DNA of 64,000 nucleotides from Casuarina equisetifolia. Lineage: Eukaryota > Streptophyta > Magnoliopsida > Fagales > Casuarinaceae. Position numbers and translations under genes: made by a program. Shown one piece after another: positions 55,346-64,000 of the stretch. Under the pieces are notes generated by a model. That model was given only the letters and a program-made list of their open reading frames with translations, did no database searches and had not been told where the DNA came from. Position 1 is the first letter of the stretch. Every line of letters starts with the position of its first letter. The stretch is from assembly GCA_028551475.1 (NCBI GenBank), contig CM052361.1, positions 11,973,501 to 12,037,500 on the forward strand, read 5' to 3'.

Positions 55346-57196
55346 TTGAACGTTCAAATGCCGACTCCCACCAACGGCGGTGTCCAAAGAGCTCTGCAGA
55401 CTATCTTGCTGGCCAATGGACCCGAATACTCCGCTTTTGCCTGCCTCATCCAGCACTGTGCCGAGTACGGCCTCGTCCGCCAGGCCAAGCAGCTCCATGC
55501 TCGCCTGGTCCTATACTCCGTGACACCTAGCAACTTCCTTGCGTCGAAGCTAATGACTTTTTATGCTAGGTCAAATCACCCCCGTCAAGCCCGCCACGTG
55601 TTCGATCAAATTCCCAACAAGAATACATTCTCTTGGAACACTTTGCTCGTTGGGTACTCCCAGCAGAACATGCACCTCGATGCCCTGAAATTGTTTTCAT
55701 CTCTTGTTTCCTCCAATTCCGACGATGTAAAACCGGATTGTTATACGATTTCGTGTGCTTTGAAGGCATTGTCGTCGTTGACATCTGATTCAAGGTTAGC
55801 GAAGCAGGTTCATTGTTTTGTTCTTCGACGTTGGTGGGACTCGGATATTTTTGTTGTCAATGCTTTGATTACCTACTACTCGAGATGTGATAAGATTGAC
55901 TCGGCGAGAGCTGTGTTTGATGGGATGCCAGAGAAAGATATCGTGTCGTGGAATTCAATGATAGCAGGATACTCTCAGGGTGGATTTTACGAGGAGTGTA
56001 AGGAATTGTACAGAGAGATGCTAGCTTCAGGGAGGTTACGGCCCAATGCGATGACAGTCGTCAGTGTCTTGCAGGCATGTGGGCAGTCGACAGACCTGAT
56101 CAGTGGGATTGAGGTTCATCAGTTTCTAAACCAGAACCAAATTGAGATCGATCTTTTGGTTTGTAATGCCATTATCGGGTTTTATGCAAAATGTGGTAGC
56201 TTGGACTATGCTCGAGAATTCTTTGAAGAGATGCGTGAGAAGGACGAAGTCACCTATGGATCGATGATTTCAGGTTACATGGTCCATGGTTTTGTTGACA
56301 AAGCAATGCATCTTTTCCGAGAAATGAAAAACCCTGGGTTAACCGCATGGAATGCTGTGATTTCAGGGTTGGTTCAGAACAACCGTCATGAAGAAGTTGT
56401 AGGTTTAGTTCGAGAAATGCAGGCATGTGGTTTTAAATTGAATACCGTAGCACTTTTGAGCATTCTCCCTACAATTTCGTACTTCTCAAATCTTAAAGCG
56501 GGCAAGGAAATACATTCTTATGCTGTTAAAAATTATTATGATCACAATATTTGTGTTGCAACTGCCATTATAGATACTTATGCGAAATCAGGGTTTCTTC
56601 CTGGGGCACAACGGGTTTTTTATCAATCAAGAGGTAGGAGCTTGATCATCTGGACAGCAATAATCTCAGCATATGCAGTCCATGGAGACGCTAATACTGC
56701 TCTTAGTCTTTTTAACGAGATGCTAACTAACAGGATTAGGCCAGATGCAATAACGTTTATAGCTGTCTTGGCAGCTTGTGCTCATTCTGGAGTAGTAGAA
56801 GAAGCTTGGAAGATCTTTAATTCCATGTCTACAACGTATGGCATCCAGCCTTCAGTCGAGCACTATTCTTGCATGGTAGGTGTTCTTAGCCGTGCTGGAA
56901 GACTAACCGAAGCAATGGAATTTGTCTTTAAAATGCCAATTGAACCAAGTGCCAAAATTTGGGGATCATTGCTCAACGGGGCTTCTGTTTCAGGTGATGT
57001 TGAACTTGGGAAATTCATCTTTGATCGTTTGTCTGAAATTGAGCCTGAAAACACCGGGAATTACATTGTTATGGCCAATTTATATTCTCAAGCTGGGAGA
57101 CGGGAAGAAGCTGATAAGATAAGGGAAAGGATGGAGAAAACTGGATTGAAAAAGATCCGAGGTAATAGCTGGATTGAAATAAGCGGAGGATTATAA
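55346..57196 (+). CDS. PPR protein, PLS class with E motif (At2g37310-like)
   Basis: An intronless 616-residue pentatricopeptide repeat protein. Repeats run almost from the N terminus: FACLIQHCAEYGLVRQAKQL, LASKLMTFYARSNHPRQAR, NTFSWNTLLVGYSQQNMH, VNALITYYSRCDKIDSAR, DIVSWNSMIAGYSQGGFY, CNAIIGFYAKCGSLDYAR, EVTYGSMISGYMVHGFV, ATAIIDTYAKSGFLPGAQ, LIIWTAIISAYAVHGDAN, DAITFIAVLAACAHSGVV and HYSCMVGVLSRAGRLTEA. It ends in an E-type region with KKIRGNSWIEI, with no E+ or DYW domain. The expected role is sequence-specific RNA binding in mitochondria or plastids. The alternative start at 55358 (Met5) is possible. The neighbourhood suggests it is the counterpart of At2g37310; this is an inference. The frame is intact. 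Confidence 0.93.
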   Translation: MNVQMPTPTNGGVQRALQTILLANGPEYSAFACLIQHCAEYGLVRQAKQLHARLVLYSVTPSNFLASKLMTFYARSNHPRQARHVFDQIPNKNTFSWNTLLVGYSQQNMHLDALKLFSSLVSSNSDDVKPDCYTISCALKALSSLTSDSRLAKQVHCFVLRRWWDSDIFVVNALITYYSRCDKIDSARAVFDGMPEKDIVSWNSMIAGYSQGGFYEECKELYREMLASGRLRPNAMTVVSVLQACGQSTDLISGIEVHQFLNQNQIEIDLLVCNAIIGFYAKCGSLDYAREFFEEMREKDEVTYGSMISGYMVHGFVDKAMHLFREMKNPGLTAWNAVISGLVQNNRHEEVVGLVREMQACGFKLNTVALLSILPTISYFSNLKAGKEIHSYAVKNYYDHNICVATAIIDTYAKSGFLPGAQRVFYQSRGRSLIIWTAIISAYAVHGDANTALSLFNEMLTNRIRPDAITFIAVLAACAHSGVVEEAWKIFNSMSTTYGIQPSVEHYSCMVGVLSRAGRLTEAMEFVFKMPIEPSAKIWGSLLNGASVSGDVELGKFIFDRLSEIEPENTGNYIVMANLYSQAGRREEADKIRERMEKTGLKKIRGNSWIEISGGL

Positions 57197-59036
57197 AACC
57201 AGGGTTACATCAAACGGAAGAACAGAGGAAATATATGAAATGCGGGGGGATTGATTGGGTTAGTGAGAGAGGAAGGATATGTACTGAAGGACGAGCTAGA
57301 TCAGCAGAGTGTTCTTAGTTGATTCCTAATTATCTGTTAAAGAATTTCTGCTTATGCCATCGCAATATGATGAAAAGATAATCTTCACAGCTAACAGATG
57401 GAAGAACATTGGATCCCAGTTGTTTTACTGCACAAATTTCTAAGTATGAGATCAGGTTGATGCCTTTATCAATTAAAGCAAGTACTGAAGCGATATATTT
57501 TGAGATAGGCAACAGGAAATTGGAGATCCTCCATTGGGTAATTTTCGATGATGAAGTGTTTGTACTCTAGACAGCTGACTACAACTTCTGGATGCTTTGC
57601 GGTGATAAATTTCGTTAAGATTGCTTAGTTTTATGACTAGCATAGGATAAAAAAGTTCAAGGCTGATCTTTATACTTGTTGGATAGGCTTTTTGCACTCT
57701 CATGGGAAACCTTACTTCCTGTTGACTCTTTCAGTGGAATATAATGTCTCTGCTTTAATCAGTTATAAATCCTGACATACTTTGGTTGCCCCTGAATTAC
57801 CATTTCCTTTTAGGACTCAAATCCTACTTTGAATCTTGATACTGACCATAATGTTCGTTAAAGAAAGTTTACGACTTCACCCTTTCTACTTTACATCTCT
57901 ATGATATCTGGTACTAGATTCCTCCAACATGTTAGCACTGGTAAGGCGGTGCATGTAAATGTGAAGTGACAAAAGGCCGTAACAAGCGCAGGGTATAGCG
58001 TGCTATTATTGGTTTCCACCAACTTCGCATCATAGCCAGTGTAATTTGCTGGGGACAAACGAGACAAGCCATGGATGGGCCACAGATTTTTTTCTCTTTC
58101 TGCTTGTTTTATTTCCTGTAAGAATTACGCAATCGTTATTGGAGATAATGAAAAGAACAGGGGTGACAAACATGCTTGAACTGGACATGTACTTGTGGAC
58201 AAAATCTCTACATTCTCAGCCATTTCACTTATTTCTATCCAAGTCCCTATGGGTTCCATATTCCGAAAGCAAATCTCCCAACTATAATATAATATGGTCG
58301 TTATCGTTCTTGGTAAAATAGATCCCAAGAATTGATGACTCTTAAATGGTTTTCGTTTCTGGGTCCTCTAAACAATTATGGAACCTATTGCTTGGTGACC
58401 ATTCTCTTATTTTCTCTACGCATCCTCCACCCTAATGAAGAGACTATGATGTAGATTTCGCCACTTAAGTCGATGGAAGGTTCAATGGAGACTTCAGAGG
58501 TTGTTTAGCATTTGTAACTTAATTTTTAATCAAGTGCTATGTTTGATTGCTGATGAACGCTCAATGATTCAGCTTTCAGGTTCTTATTTACAAAACTGAC
58601 AGAAACAACTCGTGGTGAACTAGCATCGCTGCAGATATACGACAGCAAAATAGTATTTATCATCGTGAAAATAATTAAACGAAGATCATGTTGGAGGCTG
58701 CCTCAACGTGGCTCATTGCCATGCCTCTCGATCTTGATGCACTAGAAACAAGGGTGGTCACAAGAGCATTTCACTTATTAGGCAAAACTCTTTTACTCTT
58801 GATAAAGAGTTCCCAGAAAAAGATAAAGTCGAAGATATCAGAAAAGCCTTCATTGGATCTGGTACCTAGCGAAAGAGCACCAAAATGGTCTTCCAACTCC
58901 AAAAGAAAGGACACAACTGGTCATTAAAATAGATCAGAAAATCCCAACACGATGAGTCAAACCCATAAAAAGCCACACATTCCACTCATTCCTTAAAACT
59001 TTCACACCCTAAGGTGAAGTCCCAGCACACGATCCC
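57197..59036. other. Intergenic region, no gene recognised
   Basis: Contains the 3' flank of the PPR gene and the upstream region of the RING gene. Short ORFs such as 58046-58321 and 58688-58927 have no recognisable similarity or domain. No repeat structure was seen. Confidence 0.5.
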
Positions 59037-59852
59037 ATGATGAAAGAAACAACCATTATCATGGCGGCACTCTTCTCTCTGACTCCTCCCCAACTCTCAG
59101 ATCTCACCCTTTCCATATTCTCAGATGTCCAACACCACAACCACCGCCTCTCGGCTCTCCTTTCCTCTCCCACCCTCTTCTCCCTCACCCTTCACCACCT
59201 CCACACACTCTCCCTCCCAGACAAGACCCTCCTCGTCGCCCACCACCTCCTCTCCGGCCTCCGCCACCTCACCCGTCACCTCCTTCCCAACCAACAGCCT
59301 GCACTTCCTTCAACAACCATCAAACTACGAGACCTTGATGCAGTGTTACTCCTCCTCCTACTCTGTGAAATCCGCCAGTACAACCCTGAAACACTCCAAA
59401 CTCCTCCCGCCCAGTGGCGCCAAACTCTTTCTAACCTCTGGTCTGACTCCATGTTGAACCTTTCGGGCATCGGGTTCTACAGTGGGTCGGTCTTGATTCC
59501 GTACATTGAAATGGTGACGAGGTGCTGGAAGTTTGTTAGCGAAATGGGTTGTTGTGGTGGTGACGGTGAAGGTATGGTGGCAGCATCGCCGGCGGCCGTG
59601 GTGTCACTGCCGTCGGTGGAGGTGAGAGGGCGTGAAGTGGAGTGTGCGATATGCAAGGAGGAGATGAAAGAAGGGAGGGACGTATGTGAACTGCCATGCG
59701 AGCACTTGTTTCATTGGATGTGCATTTTGCCGTGGTTGAAGAAGAGGAACACGTGTCCCAACTGCAGGTTTCCGTTACCCACCGATAATGTATTCGGAGA
59801 GATCCAACGGCTGTGGGAGGTTCTGGTCAAGACAGGCTGTGGGGAGCTTTGA
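59037..59852 (+). CDS. SGR9: RING-H2 E3 ubiquitin ligase, SGR9-like
   Basis: An intronless 271-residue protein. The N-terminal two thirds are Leu/Ser/His-rich and start MKETTIIMAALFSLTPPQLSD, a layout that fits SHOOT GRAVITROPISM 9, an amyloplast-associated E3 ligase influencing statolith movement in gravitropism. The RING-H2 finger runs from Cys203 to Cys243: CAICKEEM, LPCEHLFHWMCILPWL, CPNC, with the C3H2C3 pattern complete and the Trp after the fifth ligand that contacts E2. A short conserved tail (FGEIQRLWEVLVKTG) follows. No transmembrane segment is obvious. The RING call is very sure; the SGR9 identity rests on recognised overall similarity and length and is less sure. Confidence 0.85.
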   Translation: MMKETTIIMAALFSLTPPQLSDLTLSIFSDVQHHNHRLSALLSSPTLFSLTLHHLHTLSLPDKTLLVAHHLLSGLRHLTRHLLPNQQPALPSTTIKLRDLDAVLLLLLLCEIRQYNPETLQTPPAQWRQTLSNLWSDSMLNLSGIGFYSGSVLIPYIEMVTRCWKFVSEMGCCGGDGEGMVAASPAAVVSLPSVEVRGREVECAICKEEMKEGRDVCELPCEHLFHWMCILPWLKKRNTCPNCRFPLPTDNVFGEIQRLWEVLVKTGCGEL

Positions 59853-62259
59853 AGTCAAATCATTATTCCTTCATCAAGTATCGTAATCGGATGGTTCTGG
59901 TCTCCTGGGCCGATAAGGGTGCTCATTCCCGGGACGCGTGGATGGTAGAGAATGGATCGATTATTGACAAAGACACCTGTGGTTAAGGCTACCAGCATAT
60001 GTTGTGCAATTGTAGCTTCATAAAACAGAGGATAAACAGATATTTCTAGTACTTACTACATGAATCCGACAATAACAATTGGATCCTTGCTTTATTTATG
60101 TACTTACAACCTTTAAACTACTCATGTTCCATGTTTTATGTTTTAAAGAAATGCCATACATACATTACAAAGCCACTGTTCCACGCCATATAAGGCCCAA
60201 GAAAGCTGTGCATCAAGGAGCCCAACGTGTAGGAGGTTACAATGTAAAGTAGCCCAAAGACAGACTCTGATTTTTTAATGGAGCGACTCAAATGGAATCC
60301 AAGAGGGCCTTAGAAGCCGACGACCACTACCACCGCCAACTGACGCTCTACTGAACAGCCTGTGGTCGTGTTTATCTCAGACCACATTTTGTTACTTTTT
60401 TTTTTTTGGTTAAATAAAGAAATTGATTGATTTAAACCAACATTTTAGGTTCTTTCGTTTACTGTCCTCGTCACAGGGTTATTCCTTATATGAAAGAAAA
60501 TAATACCGTAATATATAGAAGATTTTTAATAGGTTAATGTCCGACAAATCTTATAGGATCAGAAGTGAAGTTAAATTTTTTTGCAAAATTTTACCCAAAA
60601 AGTCCATTTCAGTTTAAGCAAACTTAGTTTTCATATTTTCTAGGGGCTCTCGGCCAAGTCAAAATGGATCCGATTGATAAGGATGAATAAAAGGTAGAAA
60701 GTAAAAGGATATGGTCCGGTTGAATGATAATGAGTGTGCTTTAAGCTTCTGCAATTGTATTTACTTGGCAGGGCAGGTAGGTAGACGTACGGGAAGTGCA
60801 AATTCAAATAAAAAGGATCATGATAATTCATCTCTTCGAGTGCAATCCAAGCAGACTTTGAATCCCATACTCCTAATCATAATGTGCCCTAAGACATGGG
60901 AACGTAATTAGAGATTATAATTGCACCATGCCCTACTTGGAGTTCAGCCAGCACGCCATCTTGCTTTCAATACGTAAATAAGTAAAAAGAAGGACAAAGC
61001 ATGACAAGAAAAGAAAAAATTGTGTTGATTCTAGCCCTTAATTGTAAGATATCTTCATACAATTCTATACAAAAAGCAACAAGCTAGGAAGGCTTCTATT
61101 CGAGATTACAGAAACAAAAATTTCATGACATGGTTGCCAACTAGAGAATCAAAACCTGAATTATCTTCTTTCTTATCGTTTCAATTAAGATTCTTTAATT
61201 TTGAATACATTGATTCTTGAATAAGATTAAATTTTATAACATAATATTAAAGATAACGTTTAAGTATAATATGTTTTGCCTCAGCAAGTATTCTCTTAAA
61301 TTTTTTACTATGCTCAAGCTAAGAAAGCGAAAGTTGGCACGAAATGAATCTTATTTGAAAATAAAATAAAAAATCTTCAAATTTTGAATAAACTTTTAAA
61401 TAAGATTAAACGTTTTTAACAATACACAGCCTGTTTCTGTACTTGAGTATATCCCGTGAAGACCGCAAAGTCCCTTAAAGCAGAAGTTTTCTGGTTCCAC
61501 CCCATGTGCAGCAGATTAGTACAAGAACTGATTCAGATGGCCATGCTCGAGATACGTTTTGAATGTTTGCTAAACTTAAGTGGTCTTAATTTGAAGCATT
61601 GAGTGCACACCCTTTTAGTGTCTTGTCCATTCTTGAACTCAGAAGACTAAACAAGGAGTTAAAAAGCAACTCTGGAACATCACGTGGAACCGTGAAAACA
61701 GAACCCATAAACGACATCATTATTTATTTGTCCCAAAGGAAATGTATGTCCGGACTGGCAGAGCTCGTAACACTTGTTTCTTACCATGTCCGAAAACCCA
61801 TTAAAGATTCTTTCAGAATCCCATGACTCATTTTGCAGCCGAAGAATTTGTTGTTACAGTCTTAGTGTACTTACAAATGAGTACTGACCATCTACGCAGT
61901 GAGTACAAGGCAATGGGGAAAATGGGGGATCACGTGGTGGATCTGGCAAACGGGAGATAAATTCGACGATCATAAGGATTTGCACGAGAGCGATAAGGTT
62001 AATAAATGAACTGTACAACAGCAAATAAATTATCATTGCCAACACGCTCGCAACAGTGGTTCTTTTGGCGGTGAAAGTAACAACAAACGCGTGGCAAGCG
62101 TCCAAGCACCGGCCCTGGTTTTCCGAGACCTTATAGTAGTATATTTGTTTTCCCCCGAGCATTGATTCTCCGTTTAAAAAGGGGGAAAATCAGATTTTGA
62201 AATACGACTACAACGAGATTTATCTGATCTGAGACGGGGTATCTGGGAGAGAGGACGCA
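59853..62259. other. Intergenic region, no gene recognised
   Basis: AT-rich DNA. A minus-strand ORF at 61854-62162 has a hydrophobic middle but no recognisable family and overlaps the likely promoter of the next gene, so it is not called. No repeats of note were found. Confidence 0.5.
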
Positions 62260-63579
62260 ATGGCTTCAGCGACTGGCCAAAGTGACAAGAAAATGGCTTC
62301 GGTTAGCATGGAAGATGGAAAATGGAGGTGGGTTCTTCTTCTTCTTCTTCTTCTTCTTCCTCTTTCTCTCTCTCTCTATCTCTCTCTTTCTAGCCCACAT
62401 TTTCACTTTGTGAAATGGGTTTTCTCAGTGAGAAGAAAATGGAAGGGGATGGTGGTTTGAGAACCGTGGAGTGCCTGAGAGGGAGATTGCTTGCGGAGAG
62501 ACAAGCTTCGAGGCTTGCTACGGAAAATGCAGAGCTTCTGGACAAGAAGGTATGCTCTTTCTGTAACCCGTTTCATTTCAAATGAGTGTCCCTTTCCTAT
62601 CACGGATCGGATTTAATTAAATGTAGATATACATACGTAATTTCAGCAAATGAATTTCAACTTTTTGAACAAGGGTTGTCTTTGTCCAACTTAATTTGAA
62701 ATGTGGTACGTCCTTGTCCAATTTAATACGAAATGTTTCTGGGACGTACAGTTGACAGAGCTAGAGAACCAAATCAAGGAAGAGACCAATCTCAGGAAAA
62801 AAGCTGAAAAGAAGCTGAAGATCTTGATTAAGAAGCTTGAATCCCTGAGCATTTCCGCTACATCGGTAGAGGCAGATCAGTCTAGCTCTTCCGAAAAGTG
62901 CGAAGTTTCTTGTCGATCTTCCACGAGCACCTCGGTTTCCAAAGACCCAGAAGACGATGAACCCAAGTCCCAAGACACGAGCCCTGTAATCTCACAGAGC
63001 CCCGAGCACAATGCCTCAGAAACTTCCACATCTACTCCAAGCCATCCAAGTCATTCAAGCGAAAAGGATCCTTGTCCCCAAGGCACTGCTATTTCCCAGT
63101 CTAATTCCAACCACAACAATCCTTCTCAAGAAAGATTCAGCGACAAGTTTTCTTCCAGCTCTGAAGACCCAAAGTCTGATTGTCTTAGGTATTAATTTAA
63201 ATCTGTGAAGTTCTCGCCAAGTCGGTCTTTATTTTGAAATAATTTCAGAAATAAAGAATCTAATCAACTTAATCTGTTCATTTGTTTCAGTTGTTCTAGC
63301 TTAAAGACCTCACTACAAGATACCGAGAGTAATCACGAGGACAATGTTGATAGCTCGTTGGCATTAATTCTGGTAGAGAATACGAGTAATCACGAGGATA
63401 ATGTTGATGACTCGTTGGCACTAGTCCCAGTGAGTCTTCCGACGACCTCACGGACTGCTGAAATGAAGCCATTAAATGAAAGTGTGGGTGAAGTTCTTGA
63501 TGCTCTCAGGCATGCCAGGGAAAGACTTCAGAGCTCAATGCAGTCTAGAAGACACATGGTTCAGGTTGGACCAGCTTAG
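62260..63579 (+). CDS. Coiled-coil, Ser-rich plant protein, four exons
   Basis: Exons 62260-62327, 62429-62549, 62752-63188 and 63291-63579 join to 304 codons plus stop, all with GT-AG introns and matching phases. Residues from about 35 to 95 (LLAERQASRLATENAELLDK, LTELENQIKEETNLRKKAEK, KLKILIKKLESL) form a heptad-rich coiled coil. A long Ser/Thr/Pro/Glu-rich and probably disordered middle follows, then a conserved-looking end with VGEVLDALRHARERLQSSM. Two in-frame 57-bp tandem copies (63328-63384, 63385-63441) encode a repeated NHEDNVD.SLAL unit. No catalytic domain, signal peptide or membrane segment is visible. Function is unknown; a scaffold or cytoskeleton-related role is conceivable but unsupported. 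The first intron is a CTT/CT-rich tract. Confidence 0.78.
62335..62394 (+). repeat. CTT/CT microsatellite in intron 1
   Basis: A run of about eight CTT units grades into CT-rich sequence within the first intron of the coiled-coil gene, just after the donor. It doubles as pyrimidine-rich intron sequence. Confidence 0.85.
63328..63441 (+). repeat. In-frame 57-bp tandem duplication in last exon
   Basis: The unit starts AGTAATCACGAGGA and repeats at an offset of exactly 57 bp. It encodes 19 residues per copy, with several substitutions between copies concentrated at the 3' end. Confidence 0.8.
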
Positions 63580-64000
63580 AGTCGCATATGCAGATAGTAA
63601 TTACATCCATTTTTCTTCCATAGAAGACCATAGAAAGAGACAGTTGAGCAAGATAATATTAGTTCGAAGGCTGCATTAATCCGGGTGTTAGATGTTAATA
63701 AAGTCATTGTAATCGTATGCATGACATAGAACATGTGAGTGGGGTTTGATGTTAATGCTTTGACCCGGGACCCCAGGCCCTTGGTCAGTTTCATGTTTTG
63801 TGCTGCTCTACTTATGGCCTTGAACGTGATTGAGTACCAGTTGCATGTAGTCAGTCGATACTCGTGACTTGCATTTGATTGTGGATACTTGTGGAATTGC
63901 TTGAGTCCCTGGACAGCTGTTACGAACATGGCTGTTCGAAGCAGTATTTGTCATAATCTCTTATTTTACCAAGAGAACAAAGAAATAAAAATATAAATCA
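63580..64000. other. 3' flank of coiled-coil gene
   Basis: Likely 3' untranslated region and beyond. No further gene start is seen before the window ends. Confidence 0.5.

Noticed and set aside
58688..58927. A 79-codon ORF with a hydrophobic start and basic end
   Set aside because: No family resemblance, no clear promoter or intron context; chance ORF is more likely.
61854..62162. A 102-codon minus-strand ORF with a hydrophobic middle
   Set aside because: No recognisable family, and it lies in the probable promoter of the coiled-coil gene.
1..64000. CRISPR arrays, tRNA or rRNA genes, operons
   Set aside because: No regularly spaced short repeats, no complete tRNA cloverleaf and no rRNA sequence were seen; the gene structure is that of a plant nuclear genome.

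Overview
The window is nuclear DNA from a flowering plant, probably a eudicot or magnoliid. The genes are plant-specific (ALS3, PR-1, pentatricopeptide repeat (PPR) proteins, fasciclin-like arabinogalactan protein, an SGR9-like RING ligase), introns are short with GT-AG ends, intergenic DNA is AT-rich, and about half of the window is decayed LTR retrotransposon. Nothing suggests bacterial or organellar DNA. The species cannot be named from the sequence alone.

Layout. 1-5.1 kb: an intronless PR-1-like secreted protein (+) and ALS3, a three-exon membrane-protein gene (-). 6.6-12.6 kb: a composite Ty3/gypsy insertion flanked by a perfect 5-bp target duplication. Its left end is a miniature LTR element with 78-bp LTRs and two primer-binding sites, its body is a broken pol, its right end is an unrelated-looking 444-bp LTR, and a second aberrant element with LTR-start sequence at both ends sits inside it. 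12.6-16 kb: gene-free DNA. 16-26.9 kb: a Copia element on the minus strand split by a younger gypsy element, also minus. 27.5-29.7 kb: a six-exon RRM-like gene (+). 30.9-40.9 kb: two more Copia copies (one a relic, one with both LTRs, PBS and TSD) and a LINE RNase H relic. 41-45.5 kb: a minisatellite, a second RNase H relic, a frame-disrupted fasciclin-like arabinogalactan gene, and a shortened copy of the 3' end of the RRM-like gene.

45.7-63.6 kb is gene-rich: a PPR gene (-), an mRNA-capping enzyme (+, uninterrupted ORF), a small Tudor-like protein (-), a second PPR gene (+), the SGR9-like RING E3 ligase (+) and a four-exon coiled-coil/Ser-rich protein (+).

The genes do not form a pathway or operon. 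From memory, ALS3 and two PPR genes are immediate neighbours in Arabidopsis (At2g37330, At2g37320, At2g37310), so this window looks like that block expanded by transposons and by insertion of the capping-enzyme/Tudor pair between the PPR genes. The most unusual structures are the chimeric gypsy/miniature element (6604-12636) and the insertion with LTR-start ends on both sides nested in it (10533-12136).
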